From positions 1 through 64,000 of the forward strand of contig JAGPLX010000006.1 of the NCBI GenBank assembly GCA_018053185.1: DNA of 64,000 bases. The letters run 5' to 3'. Every line of letters starts with the position of its first letter. The first letter of the stretch is position 1. Made by a program: the position numbers and the translations under genes. This DNA comes from Syntrophobacteraceae bacterium. Lineage in GTDB: Bacteria > Desulfobacterota > Syntrophobacteria > Syntrophobacterales > Syntrophobacteraceae. Under the pieces are notes generated by a model that was given only the letters and a program-made list of their open reading frames with translations, had not been told where the DNA came from and searched no databases. Positions 54,469 to 62,888 of the stretch are shown in pieces.

Positions 54469-56929
54469 CCTTCTTGTCCTTTCTAGCGGTAGCCGGCCGG
54501 GATGCTCCCCCATCGGCCGGGCCGAAAAACATGGGTTGTTCTTCCTGCTCTTTCCGCAGTTCCTGGACCTGCTCCTCCCGCTCGATCTGAATGTGATAGA
54601 GCAGACGCACGGTTTCTTCCTTGATTCGCTCGATCATCTCCTGGAAAAGCTGATGCCCTTCCCGTTTGTAGGCAATGAGCGGGTCCTGCTGCCCGTATCC
54701 CCGCAGGCCGATCCCTTCCTTGAGGTGGTCCATGTTGAGGAGATGGTCCTTCCAGAAGGTATCGACGGTCTGAAGGAGAAGATAGTTTTCCAGGTCTCTC
54801 ATCACCGACTCGCCGAAGGCTTTCTCCCGGGATTCATACCGCTGGACGACCTGCTCCAGGAGGTTTTCGCGCAGTTCCTCGGCCGAAATGCCCTCGAGGG
54901 ATTCCACCGTGAAGGCTGCGTGCATCCCGAAGAGGCGAAAGAGTTCCTTGTTGAGAGACTCGAGGTTCCAGTCTTCGGCATAAGTCTTCTCGCTGGTGTA
55001 TTCGGCCAGGAGACCGTCGAGCAAATCTTCCACCATGTCGAGAATGGCCGGCTTCAGGCTTTCTCCCCGCAGAGCCTCTCTGCGTTGACGGTAGATGATC
55101 TCGCGCTGCTGGTTCATGACATCGTCAAATTCCAGCAGGTGTTTTCGAATGCTGAAGTTCTGCGCCTCGACCCGGCTCTGGGCGTTTTCGATGGCTCGAC
55201 TGATCAAACGGTGCTCGATAGGTTCATCCTCCTCCATCCCGATGCGCTGCATGAGGCCTGCAATGCGTTCCGCCGCAAAGATCCGCATCAAATCGTCCTC
55301 GAGGGAGAGAAAAAACCTGGAAGAACCGGGGTCCCCCTGCCGACCGGATCGGCCGCGCAACTGATTGTCGATTCGCCGGGCCTCGTGGCGTTCGGTACCG
55401 GTGATGTGCAGACCTCCCAGCTCGGCGACGCCCGGTCCCAGCACAATGTCCGTTCCTCGGCCCGCCATGTTGGTGGAAATGGTGACCGCCCCATACTGGC
55501 CCGCCTTGGCCACGATTTCCGCTTCCTTCTCGTGGTGTTTGGCATTGAGCACCTGGTGGGGAACTCCCTCCCGCTTGAGCATCTCGCTGAGCTTTTCCGA
55601 CTTCTCGATATTGATGGTGCCGACGAGCACGGGGCGGCCCATCCGGTGGAGTTCCTTGATTTCCTTGACCACCGCCCGGAATTTCTCCCGCTCCGTTCGA
55701 TAAATGCAGTCGGGGTTGTCGATGCGGATCATCTTCCTGTGAGTCGGAATGACCACCACATCCAGCTTGTAGATCTTGGAGAATTCCGCCGCTTCTGTTT
55801 CCGCCGTGCCGGTCATGCCGGCCAGTTTCTCGTACATGCGGAAATAGTTCTGAAAGGTGATGGAAGCCAGGGTCTGGTTTTCGTTTTCGATTCGGACGCC
55901 TTCCTTGGCTTCCAGCGCCTGGTGAAGCCCTTCGCTGTACCTTCGTCCCGGCATGAGACGCCCGGTGAACTCATCCACAATGATGACCTTTCCAGCCTTC
56001 ACGATGTAGTCCACGTCCCTCTTGAAGAGGGCGTGGGCACGCAGCGCCTGGTGGACGTGGTGCAGGACGGTGACGTACCTGGGGTCATAGAGGTTTTCCA
56101 CCCCGAGGAGGTTTTCCACTCGGGCGACCCCTTCTTCATTCAAGGCCACCGTTCGGCTCTTCTCCTCGATGGTGTAATGGGAGTCCTTGTGAAGCTGGGG
56201 AATGATGCGGTTGATGCGGTAATAGAGCTCGGTGGATTTCTCCGCGGGTCCGGAAATGATGAGAGGAGTCCGGGCCTCGTCGATGAGGATGGAGTCCACC
56301 TCGTCGACAATGGCATAATGAAGCTCCCTCTGAACCAGCTCGTCCAGGCGGAACTTCATATTGTCCCTCAGGTAATCGAACCCGAATTCGTTGTTGGTCC
56401 CATAAGTGACATCGGCACCATAGGCTTCCTGGCGTTCCCGGTCGTCCAGCCCATGGACGATGCACCCGACGGAAAGCCCCAGAAAACGGTAGATCTGTCC
56501 CATCCATTCGCTGTCGCGTTTGGCCAGGTAATCATTCACCGTAATGAGATGTACGCCCTTGCCGGTAAGGGCATTGAGATAAATGGGCAAAGTGGCAACC
56601 AGGGTCTTTCCTTCGCCGGTTTTCATCTCGGCGATCATCCCCTGGTGAAGGACGATGCCGCCGATGAGCTGTACGTCGAAAGGCCGCATGCCCAAAGTGC
56701 GAACGGAGGCTTCCCTCGCCACGGCAAAAGCTTCGGGCAACAGATCGTCCAGGGGCTGCCCATTGGCCAGGCGCCGGCGGAATTCCGGGGTCTTGGCCTG
56801 GAGCTCGCTGTCCGAGAGCTTGCGAATTCCCGGTTCGAGCCGGTTGATTTCGTCCACAAGGGGAGCGATCCGTTTCAGGGTCCGCTCGTTGTGGCTCCCA
56901 AATACTTTCTTGAGCAAAGCGCCGATCAT
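54404..56929 (-). CDS. secA: Preprotein translocase ATPase SecA
   Basis: SecA drives protein export through SecYEG. The 841-residue length is typical. Motifs are [20 protein letters not shown] (Walker A), [19 protein letters not shown] (Walker B), RGTDIVLG, and the C-terminal zinc motif [15 protein letters not shown]. The gene is preceded by a leader with two hairpin arms (separate entry). It overlaps argJ at its end. Confidence 0.98.
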   Translation of the reverse strand: MIGALLKKVFGSHNERTLKRIAPLVDEINRLEPGIRKLSDSELQAKTPEFRRRLANGQPLDDLLPEAFAVAREASVRTLGMRPFDVQLIGGIVLHQGMIAEMKTGEGKTLVATLPIYLNALTGKGVHLITVNDYLAKRDSEWMGQIYRFLGLSVGCIVHGLDDRERQEAYGADVTYGTNNEFGFDYLRDNMKFRLDELVQRELHYAIVDEVDSILIDEARTPLIISGPAEKSTELYYRINRIIPQLHKDSHYTIEEKSRTVALNEEGVARVENLLGVENLYDPRYVTVLHHVHQALRAHALFKRDVDYIVKAGKVIIVDEFTGRLMPGRRYSEGLHQALEAKEGVRIENENQTLASITFQNYFRMYEKLAGMTGTAETEAAEFSKIYKLDVVVIPTHRKMIRIDNPDCIYRTEREKFRAVVKEIKELHRMGRPVLVGTINIEKSEKLSEMLKREGVPHQVLNAKHHEKEAEIVAKAGQYGAVTISTNMAGRGTDIVLGPGVAELGGLHITGTERHEARRIDNQLRGRSGRQGDPGSSRFFLSLEDDLMRIFAAERIAGLMQRIGMEEDEPIEHRLISRAIENAQSRVEAQNFSIRKHLLEFDDVMNQQREIIYRQRREALRGESLKPAILDMVEDLLDGLLAEYTSEKTYAEDWNLESLNKELFRLFGMHAAFTVESLEGISAEELRENLLEQVVQRYESREKAFGESVMRDLENYLLLQTVDTFWKDHLLNMDHLKEGIGLRGYGQQDPLIAYKREGHQLFQEMIERIKEETVRLLYHIQIEREEQVQELRKEQEEQPMFFGPADGGASRPATARKDKKVGRNDPCPCGSGKKYKKCCGR

Positions 56930-56952
56930 AGGACTTGATCACTCCTTCCTCA

Positions 56953-56999
56953 TGAGGCACGTCTTTTCTACGAACAAAGGCACGGGACACGTGCCTTTG
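56953..56999 (-). promoter_or_regulatory. secA leader with alternative hairpins
   Basis: On the minus strand, arm 1 CAAAGGCACG (56990-56999) pairs with arm 2 CGTGCCTTTG (56975-56984) over 10 bp with a 5-nt loop. A downstream arm 3, ACGTGCCTC (56953-56961), can instead pair 8 bp with arm 1 (AGGCACGT). Arm 3 is directly upstream of the secA Shine-Dalgarno, so the two structures could change its access. No T-tract follows, so termination is unlikely. Confidence 0.45.
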
Positions 57000-57026
57000 G
57001 GATTTTCAACCAAATTCTACTATTAC

Positions 57027-57055
57027 TTATAACCCACTGCATTCCACCGTGTAAA
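57027..57055 (-). promoter_or_regulatory. Candidate sigma70 promoter for secA
   Basis: On the minus strand, TTTACA (57050-57055) and TTATAA (57027-57032) are 17 nt apart, about 100 nt before the secA start. Transcription from here would include the alternative hairpins and be independent of the upstream N-acetylglutamate synthase gene. Confidence 0.55.
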
Positions 57056-57133
57056 CCGCCCGCCCTCTCGGCCGCTCCCTGGTGGACCCTATCCCGGTCA
57101 CATGCCGGAAAACGCGGGCGCCTTCCACGACCC

Positions 57134-57595
57134 CTAGGTCGGCAATTCCAATACCAGGGCCACTTCGTCACATTCGGGAAATCTCGGACAGTGAAGACAG
57201 TCGGCCCAGATCTTATGGGGAAATATGTTCTTGTCCACGATACGAAAGCCGAGACGTTCGAAAAAGCCCGTTTCATAGGTGAGGGTAAACAGGCGCCGTA
57301 ATCCGAGTTGCCCGGCTTCTTCCACGCAGGCCTTCACCAGCCGGCTGCCGATCCCCCTCCCCTGATGGCTGTCCAGAACAGCCAGGGATCGAATTTCGGC
57401 CAGATCCTCCCAAACGATGTGAAGGCTGCAGCACCCTATCACCTGCCCCGTAACTTCGTCCTCGGCGACGAAGGTATCTCGCAGGTTGGTGTACAATTCA
57501 CTCAAGGACCTGGACAGCAGCCGCTCCTGTTGGGCAAAGCGGGACAGGATCTTTTGAATAAGAACGACATCTCGAGTCTTGGCCTTTCGGATCAT
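57134..57595 (-). CDS. argA: GNAT N-acetyltransferase, short N-acetylglutamate synthase type
   Basis: The product has 153 residues. The GNAT acetyl-CoA loop is SHQGRGIGSRLVKAC, after IRSLAVLD, as in family members. FERLGFRIVDKNIFPHKIWADC near the end matches the short ArgA-like 'amino-acid N-acetyltransferase' class that makes N-acetylglutamate in bacteria lacking classic ArgA. Together with argJ two genes away this fits an arginine-synthesis pair around secA. Several Cys near the C-terminus (CLHCPRFPEC) are uncommon and may bind metal. The start was set at ATG 57595. Confidence 0.8.
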   Translation of the reverse strand: MIRKAKTRDVVLIQKILSRFAQQERLLSRSLSELYTNLRDTFVAEDEVTGQVIGCCSLHIVWEDLAEIRSLAVLDSHQGRGIGSRLVKACVEEAGQLGLRRLFTLTYETGFFERLGFRIVDKNIFPHKIWADCLHCPRFPECDEVALVLELPT

Positions 57596-57626
57596 GGGCA
57601 CGCCTTCTTCTCGTACACCCGAATTC

Positions 57627-57782
57627 TTACCGTCGGTGTTGCAAAATGGAATGAAGGAATCGGACAAAGCAATCTATTTCGTCCCAGGTGTTGAATTGCC
57701 CAGGCCACTCCCGAACGATGCCGGCCGGAAAGCTCCTCAGGGCGCAATGGGCCCGGGGAGTGCAGTGCAAGCCGCCACGGAC
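57627..57782 (-). pseudogene. C-terminal fragment of a cysteine-desulfurase-like (class V aminotransferase) gene
   Basis: The minus-strand frame reads VRGGLHCTPRAHCALRSFPA, then WPGQFNTWDEIDCFVRFLHS, and stops. This matches the C-terminal end of class V aminotransferases of the cysteine-desulfurase/selenocysteine-lyase kind (RGGLHCAP.AH..LGT.P.GT.R..PG.FNTEEEID). Upstream of Val (57783-57894) there is no further match, so only the last ~50 residues remain. The frame itself is open. Confidence 0.6.
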
Positions 57783-57894
57783 CGCTTTCTCGTTTTTCTT
57801 CCCGGGTCCGAGATCGTCCTGCTGTGGAAGCATTTCAATGCCGAGAAATTTTATGGGACTCATAACTCACCCCTTGGGAATTTTCATCCCGGGT

Positions 57895-58371
57895 TCATGG
57901 AAAAGGGTCTCGGCCGGAATGGGTTCGACTTGCCCATTGGAAGTAGTCCTCCAGGATTTTGGCATGATCGAAGGCAAGGGGCCGAGGGAGATTTCCCGCC
58001 GGGAATATCCCCAGGTGAGAGGCATCGTCTGCCGCCGTGGGAGTCCCAGTGCCGACGGCCGTGAAAACGACGGTCACCGTATGGTGGCGCGGGTCTCGGT
58101 TCGGATCTGAATAGGCTCGAAACTGGCGCAGGTCTTGGAGACCCAGGCCGGTCTCCTCCCCAGCTTCTCTTCGAGCTGCATCTTCCAGGCTTTCGCCGTA
58201 ATCCACGAACCCCCCGGGAAGAGCCCACCCGTGGGGGGGATTCTTTCTCCGGATGAGGACAATGCTGTCATCCCCCATTCGAATGACGATATCCACGGTA
58301 AGGAGAGGGTTTCGGTACGGAATGATTTCGGTTCCACACTGGGGACAGCGGATTCCCCGGACTAGGGTCAT
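57895..58371 (-). CDS. NUDIX hydrolase
   Basis: The product has 158 residues. An N-terminal short segment with CPQCG (CxxC) precedes the NUDIX box [25 protein letters not shown] (residues ~55-79). Substrate could be ADP-ribose or a nucleoside diphosphate derivative; the CxxC module occurs in NADH-pyrophosphatase-like members. It sits 16 nt after the permease stop and is probably co-transcribed. Confidence 0.88.
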   Translation of the reverse strand: MTLVRGIRCPQCGTEIIPYRNPLLTVDIVIRMGDDSIVLIRRKNPPHGWALPGGFVDYGESLEDAARREAGEETGLGLQDLRQFRAYSDPNRDPRHHTVTVVFTAVGTGTPTAADDASHLGIFPAGNLPRPLAFDHAKILEDYFQWASRTHSGRDPFP

Positions 58372-58387
58372 GGGATTGCCGCTCCTT

Positions 58388-59680
58388 TCACGAACGCCTT
58401 TTTCTCAAAAGAACATGCTCCAGGGAAAGGACCAGAAAGATCCCCACCACCAGGCCATTGCCCAGGAAAACCCGAAGATGGATGGGCATGGATTCCAGAA
58501 AGAGAGGGGGCAGGAAGCTCACCAATGTTCCGAGAAAGACGGGGATGCCCACCACAAAGTAGTCCCTCCCATTGAAGTCTCCCTGGACGACAATCCCCAA
58601 CGCAGCTCCCACTTGAGCTCCCATGGCGACGCACATGGCCGATGCCACCACCGGCGCGGGGATCATTGCCAGGATCGCAGCCAGCTTAGGGGCAAAAGCC
58701 GCAACGATCAGGAGGATGCCGCCACAGGCCACGGCATGGCGACTGGCCACACGATTGGCCAGGATCACCCCCGGACTCATGCTGTAGCTCACCATTCCCA
58801 CAATTCCCAGCAACCCGCAACAGATCCCCGCCGCCCCGTTCAGGAAGATCCCCCGCGTGACAGCCGACGGGAGTCTCTCCGTGTCCGTGAGGGCGGCGAC
58901 TCCATGGATGCTTCCGAGGCTGTTCACAACAACCGCCAGATAGGAGGAGGCCATCGCCGCGACCGCCGGCCAATAGAAACCCGGGGCCGTGAAAGGCCAG
59001 GCGGAGGGGAAGGACAGCCAGGGAGCGGTCCCCAGGGGATTCCGCCCCGGTGGTTGAATGAGGAAAAAAAGAATGGATCCGATGATCATGCCCAAGAGAA
59101 GGGAGACCGTCTTCCAAAAACCTTCGAACCAGTGGGAAAAAGCCGCCATGGCAAGCACAAGAGCGATGCTCAGGGCAAAGACCTGGTTGTTCCCGTAGGG
59201 ATGCGCATCGTCTTTTCCAATTACCGATGCGATCAGGTACGGGAGAAGGGAAAAAGCAATGAGCATCAGGATGACGCCGACAACATTGGGAGTGGCATAG
59301 ACCAGGAGCCGGTGCAATTTTCCGGAGACAACCAGGCCGATCAAGAGAAGACCTCCGGCGATGGTCCCCCCCTGAATGATCCGGACCCCGTAGGGAGCCA
59401 GGACCAGGAAGGTCAGGAGGAGGGCCGTCGAGGGTCCGTCCATGATTGGATATCGATGCCCCCAGAGGGTCTGGATGATCGAGAAGAGCCCCGATACGAG
59501 CAAGAGCAACTGGAAGAAACGGACTTCCTGGCCTGCCGACAGCTGGAGTGCCCGGACTCCGAGGCTGGCCACGATGATCAGGGAGGGAAAGATGACAATG
59601 GCCCACTGGAGGCCGTAGAGAAGGACGTACCTTAAGGGGGGAAGTACATCGATGTCATAGACGTACCGGGGTTTATCCAT
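58388..59680 (-). CDS. NCS2-family xanthine/uracil permease
   Basis: The product has 430 residues and about 12-14 hydrophobic segments. Signatures are [20 protein letters not shown], the [20 protein letters not shown] pore-associated motif and [14 protein letters not shown]. The exact substrate (xanthine, uracil or urate) is not decidable. The start is uncertain: a TTG at 59710 overlaps the prs stop, and ATG 59680 begins [10 protein letters not shown], which fits the family's conserved start; I chose the latter. It follows prs by 26 nt, fitting a nucleotide-salvage operon. Confidence 0.88.
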   Translation of the reverse strand: MDKPRYVYDIDVLPPLRYVLLYGLQWAIVIFPSLIIVASLGVRALQLSAGQEVRFFQLLLLVSGLFSIIQTLWGHRYPIMDGPSTALLLTFLVLAPYGVRIIQGGTIAGGLLLIGLVVSGKLHRLLVYATPNVVGVILMLIAFSLLPYLIASVIGKDDAHPYGNNQVFALSIALVLAMAAFSHWFEGFWKTVSLLLGMIIGSILFFLIQPPGRNPLGTAPWLSFPSAWPFTAPGFYWPAVAAMASSYLAVVVNSLGSIHGVAALTDTERLPSAVTRGIFLNGAAGICCGLLGIVGMVSYSMSPGVILANRVASRHAVACGGILLIVAAFAPKLAAILAMIPAPVVASAMCVAMGAQVGAALGIVVQGDFNGRDYFVVGIPVFLGTLVSFLPPLFLESMPIHLRVFLGNGLVVGIFLVLSLEHVLLRKRRS

Positions 59681-59706
59681 GTGGCCGGGCCGAAGTGCAT
59701 AAGCCT

Positions 59707-60660
59707 TCAATGCTGGATTTCAAAAAGGGTGCTGATGGAATCCTCGTTATGGATATTGCGGACAGCCGCCGAAAAGAGCCTGCAGGAAGGAACCACCGCG
59801 ATTTTCCGACAATGGGCCGCCTGGGGCCTCAAGGGAAGGGTGTCCGTGACCACCAGGCTCTTCAACGAACTCTCTTCGATCCGTTGGACGGCGGGTCCGG
59901 AGAGGACCGCATGGGTCACGCAAGCGTGAACCTCTCGAGCTCCCTTTTCCATCAGGCTACGAGTAGCTTCCACGAGCGTTCCCGCCGTGTCTACCATGTC
60001 GTCCAACACCACGGCCGTTTTCCCGGCCACTTCTCCAATAATGTTCAAAGCCTCCGCCTCGTTGACATCCGAGCGACGTTTGTCGATGAGCGCCAGGCCG
60101 GCCTGGAGGCGTCGGGCATAAGCCCTGGCCCTGGGAACGCCTCCGGCGTCCGGTGAAACGATGACCAGGTCGTGGTTGAAGTGCTCGCGGATGTAAGGAA
60201 GAAGAATAGGGGAGGCATAAAGATTGTCCACGGGAATATCGAAGAAACCCTGGATCTGGCCGGCGTGAAGATCCATGGTGAGAATGCGGTGGGCACCGGC
60301 CCTGGTGATCAAATCCGCCACCAGCCGTGCCGTGATGGGAACCCTGGGCTTGTTCTTGCGGTCCTGTCGGGCGTAACTGTAGTAGGGGATGACCGCCGTG
60401 ACCCTTCGGGCCGACGCTCTCTTCATGGCGTCGATCATCACCAGGAGCTCCATGAGGTGATCGTTTACGGGATGGGCACCCGATTGAACCACGAAGATGT
60501 CGGCACCTCGAACGTTCTCCTGGATTTCGATGCGGGTCTCTCCGTCGCTGAAAGTGGTGACCAGGGCACGGCCGAGGGGGATCTCGAGATTGCTGCAGAT
60601 CTGCTGGGCCAGTTCCAGGTTGCTGTTTCCAGCGAAAAGCTTCAAGCCATAGGTAGCCAT
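59707..60660 (-). CDS. prs: Ribose-phosphate pyrophosphokinase (PRPP synthetase)
   Basis: Prs makes PRPP from ribose-5-phosphate and ATP. The length of 317 residues is typical. Motifs are LKLFAGNSNLELAQQIC, FSDGETRIEIQENVRGAD, PYYSYARQDRKNKPRVPI (flexible loop and PRPP region), and VVLDDMVDTAGTL (PRPP-binding loop). ATG 60660 has homologous N-terminus MATYGLKLF and was chosen over a longer frame. Confidence 0.97.
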   Translation of the reverse strand: MATYGLKLFAGNSNLELAQQICSNLEIPLGRALVTTFSDGETRIEIQENVRGADIFVVQSGAHPVNDHLMELLVMIDAMKRASARRVTAVIPYYSYARQDRKNKPRVPITARLVADLITRAGAHRILTMDLHAGQIQGFFDIPVDNLYASPILLPYIREHFNHDLVIVSPDAGGVPRARAYARRLQAGLALIDKRRSDVNEAEALNIIGEVAGKTAVVLDDMVDTAGTLVEATRSLMEKGAREVHACVTHAVLSGPAVQRIEESSLKSLVVTDTLPLRPQAAHCRKIAVVPSCRLFSAAVRNIHNEDSISTLFEIQH

Positions 60661-60912
60661 GAACTCCCAACCTCGCTCTTCTCTAACATCGCGGAACGCA
60701 CGGCATGAAAAAGAGCCATTTTCATAGTACAGCCTTCCCCAAATGGCAACCTTTTTTCCTGCCGAACGCATCCCTCAGGCCGGGATGCCGACGGCAAAGC
60801 ACAGTTCCCTTCTCCGACTGTGCCGGGGAGGAGTTCCGCCTCCGAGGGAAGGCCTGTCCCCCCAACTCCGCCCGATGAGCTCGAAAGAGGCATGAAACCG
60901 GGTTCCCCGGCC

Positions 60913-61665
60913 TCAAATCCTTTCCATTTCCTCTTCAGAGAAGGTGTAGCCGTCATGGCCCGGCCAGTAGATGAAACGATGGCAGTGGGGGCATTGCATG
61001 ATGCTCTCATCCCTCTGGAGCTCGATGAACTTCTGCGGAGGAATATTCAGGTGACAGACCTGGCAGACTCCATTTTGAACCGCAGCCACGGCAATCCCCG
61101 CCTGCCGCGAGATCAGGCATTCAGAGCGTTTCAGAAGGTCCGGCTTTAATTTCTCCCGCACCAGCTCCTGGGCCGCCTCGAACCGCTCCAACCGTTCCTT
61201 CAGCTTGTCGTTTTCGGCCTGGAGCACGGCTTTATCTTGCTCCAACACCTTTTTGCGGTGTTCCAGCTCCTGGGAGAGTGTTTTCAGTTCCCTGCCGAGG
61301 CTCTCGATGGCTTCCAGGTAATTGAGAACCGCATCCTCGTTGGTACTGATCTCTCTCTTGACTTCCTCGATCTCCTTGAGGATGGCCTGGTACTCTTTAT
61401 TGGTCTTGACCTCGTTCATTCTGCGTTTGCTTCGAAGGATTTTGGCTTCGAGGTCCGCGATGGTCTGCTCCGCAGCCCGGTGCATCTTCTTGATGTGTTC
61501 GTATTCCGCCTTCTTGGAGAGATACTCGGCCTCGAAATACTCGAACTCCTTCTCCAGCTCCGCGATTTTGGCGGGGGCATCTTCACAGCTGCGGATCAGG
61601 GCCGCCTTCTTGTCTTCCAGGATCTGATACTGGATCAGATACTTGAGCTGTTCAAGCAATGTCAA
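60913..61665 (-). CDS. Coiled-coil protein with C4 zinc ribbon (CT398/zf-RING_7 type)
   Basis: The product has 250 residues. Residues ~30-190 form a long charged coiled coil, and the C-terminus has a zinc ribbon: CQVCHLNIPPQKFIEL and MQCPHCHRFIYW. This is the architecture of the CT398-like zf-RING_7 family, found in many bacteria, suggested to bind sigma54 or nucleic acid. It starts MTLLEQLKYLIQYQILEDKK. It is followed downstream on the same strand by prs. Confidence 0.9.
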   Translation of the reverse strand: MTLLEQLKYLIQYQILEDKKAALIRSCEDAPAKIAELEKEFEYFEAEYLSKKAEYEHIKKMHRAAEQTIADLEAKILRSKRRMNEVKTNKEYQAILKEIEEVKREISTNEDAVLNYLEAIESLGRELKTLSQELEHRKKVLEQDKAVLQAENDKLKERLERFEAAQELVREKLKPDLLKRSECLISRQAGIAVAAVQNGVCQVCHLNIPPQKFIELQRDESIMQCPHCHRFIYWPGHDGYTFSEEEMERI

Positions 61666-61709
61666 CCTCCTTTATACAAGTACGAAAACTCTTTGAAAAT
61701 CTATCCGGT

Positions 61710-62552
61710 CTATCCGGCCAGGGTGTTTCCGTCATCTCCGACCGTAGTGAAGGGGTCCCGGTCTGAAACGGCTTCCAGGACTTTTAAATCCAGGTTTCGG
61801 TCCTCGGCCTGCGACTCGAGGTATCGCACCAGGGGTGGGACCACGATGCGCTCGGATGCGAAATGGCCGACATCCACCAGGGCCATGCCGGCTTCCATGG
61901 CTGTCTGGGCTTCATGGTACTTGATGTCCCCCGTGACGTAGCAATCGACGCCGAGGCTCACGGCAAGGTTCACCAGGCTTCCGCCGCTTCCGCCGCACAG
62001 AGCGATGCGGCGGATTCTCCTTCCGGGGTTCCCCACCACCCGGACCTTCACTGCGTCCAAGACCTCCCGAATTGTGCCGACAAACTCACGAAGGCAGACC
62101 ACCCAGGGCAACTCTCCCACCTGGCCCATGCCCAGGTATTCCAACTCTTCGCGCCACATGGGGTTCACTTCCATGGGAACGGTTTGCTGCAACTCCAGGA
62201 GCCTTGCCAGATGATGGTTGGTTCCATGCCTGGACACATCCAGGTTCGTGTGTGCCACCACCAGGGCGATGCCGCGCCGGATGGCTCCGGCCAACAGGTT
62301 TCCAGGATGCTGATCCAGGCGGATATGGGTGAGGGGTTGAAAAATCAGGGGATGGTGGGTGACGAGGCACTGGCATTCTCGCTCTTCAGCCTCGGAGAAG
62401 CTTGCCGAATTGGGATCGAGGGCTACCAGGACGCGCTGCACGGTCATGCCGGGGTGTCCCACCTGAAGCCCGCACCGATCCCAGGATTCCGCGTATCGAA
62501 AGGGTGCGAATGAGTCGATCCATGCCAAAAGGTCTTTTACACGCACCGTCAT
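61710..62552 (-). CDS. Nif3-like dinuclear metal-centre protein
   Basis: The product has 280 residues of the NIF3/YqfO family. Features are the N-terminal SWDRCGLQVGHPGMTVQRVLVALD, metal-binding His in CLVTHHPLIFQPL and HTNLDV, and ALCGGSGGSLVN near residue 187. Members form hexamers, many with GTP cyclohydrolase-like or unknown activity. It sits 45 nt upstream of the zinc-ribbon gene, the conserved gene pair of many proteobacteria. Confidence 0.92.
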   Translation of the reverse strand: MTVRVKDLLAWIDSFAPFRYAESWDRCGLQVGHPGMTVQRVLVALDPNSASFSEAEERECQCLVTHHPLIFQPLTHIRLDQHPGNLLAGAIRRGIALVVAHTNLDVSRHGTNHHLARLLELQQTVPMEVNPMWREELEYLGMGQVGELPWVVCLREFVGTIREVLDAVKVRVVGNPGRRIRRIALCGGSGGSLVNLAVSLGVDCYVTGDIKYHEAQTAMEAGMALVDVGHFASERIVVPPLVRYLESQAEDRNLDLKVLEAVSDRDPFTTVGDDGNTLAG

Positions 62553-62744
62553 GACTCGGACTCAGCCCCCAAAAAGGCGAGGGGCGTTCCTTTCAGAACA
62601 CCCCCCGCAAACCGTCCTACCTGGATTGTCGGCGTTTCTGTCGTTCTCGCCGGCCGAACCCCCATCATCCGCCTCCCAGGCTCAGGAAGCGCAAAGGCTT
62701 TTATCTTTGTTTGGGTTCGCATGAATTTCATTAGGGTTCGTTAG

Positions 62745-62817
62745 TGGGCCCACCTGGCCTCGAACCAGGGACCGACCGGTTATGAGCCGGTGGCTCTTCC
62801 AGCTGAGCTATGGGCCC
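62745..62817 (-). tRNA. tRNA with CAU anticodon (tRNA-Ile2 likely, or tRNA-Met)
   Basis: On the minus strand a 73-nt cloverleaf: acceptor GGGCCCA pairs with TGGGCCC, D stem GCTC/GAGC with an 8-nt loop, anticodon arm ACCGG/CCGGT with loop CTCATAA (anticodon CAT), and T arm CCTGG/CCAGG with TTCGAGG. The discriminator is A and CCA is not encoded. C4-G69 and C5-G68 pairs are present, which are known TilS recognition elements, so lysidine-modified Ile2 is favoured; elongator Met is the alternative. Confidence 0.9.
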
Positions 62818-62846
62818 CCGTTCTCAAGTTTCCTTGTTCAGCGAGT

Positions 62847-62875
62847 TTATAAAGAGTCGCCCGGAACCTTGTCAA
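62847..62875 (-). promoter_or_regulatory. Promoter of the tRNA gene
   Basis: On the minus strand TTGACA (62870-62875) and TTATAA (62847-62852) are 17 nt apart. Transcription would start about 20-25 nt before the tRNA 5' end. It lies between the rpoD stop and the tRNA. Confidence 0.7.
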
Positions 62876-62888
62876 GCCGAAACCTTCC

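Noticed and set aside
54392-56938. 848-codon plus-strand frame
   Set aside because: Exact shadow of secA.
60799-60823. Hairpin GCACAGT/ACTGTGC after the zinc-ribbon gene as an intrinsic terminator
   Set aside because: No T-tract follows on the minus strand, so termination is unsupported.
60661-60912. RNase P RNA or SRP RNA in the gap between prs and the zinc-ribbon gene
   Set aside because: The conserved RNase P core and SRP loop consensus were not found.
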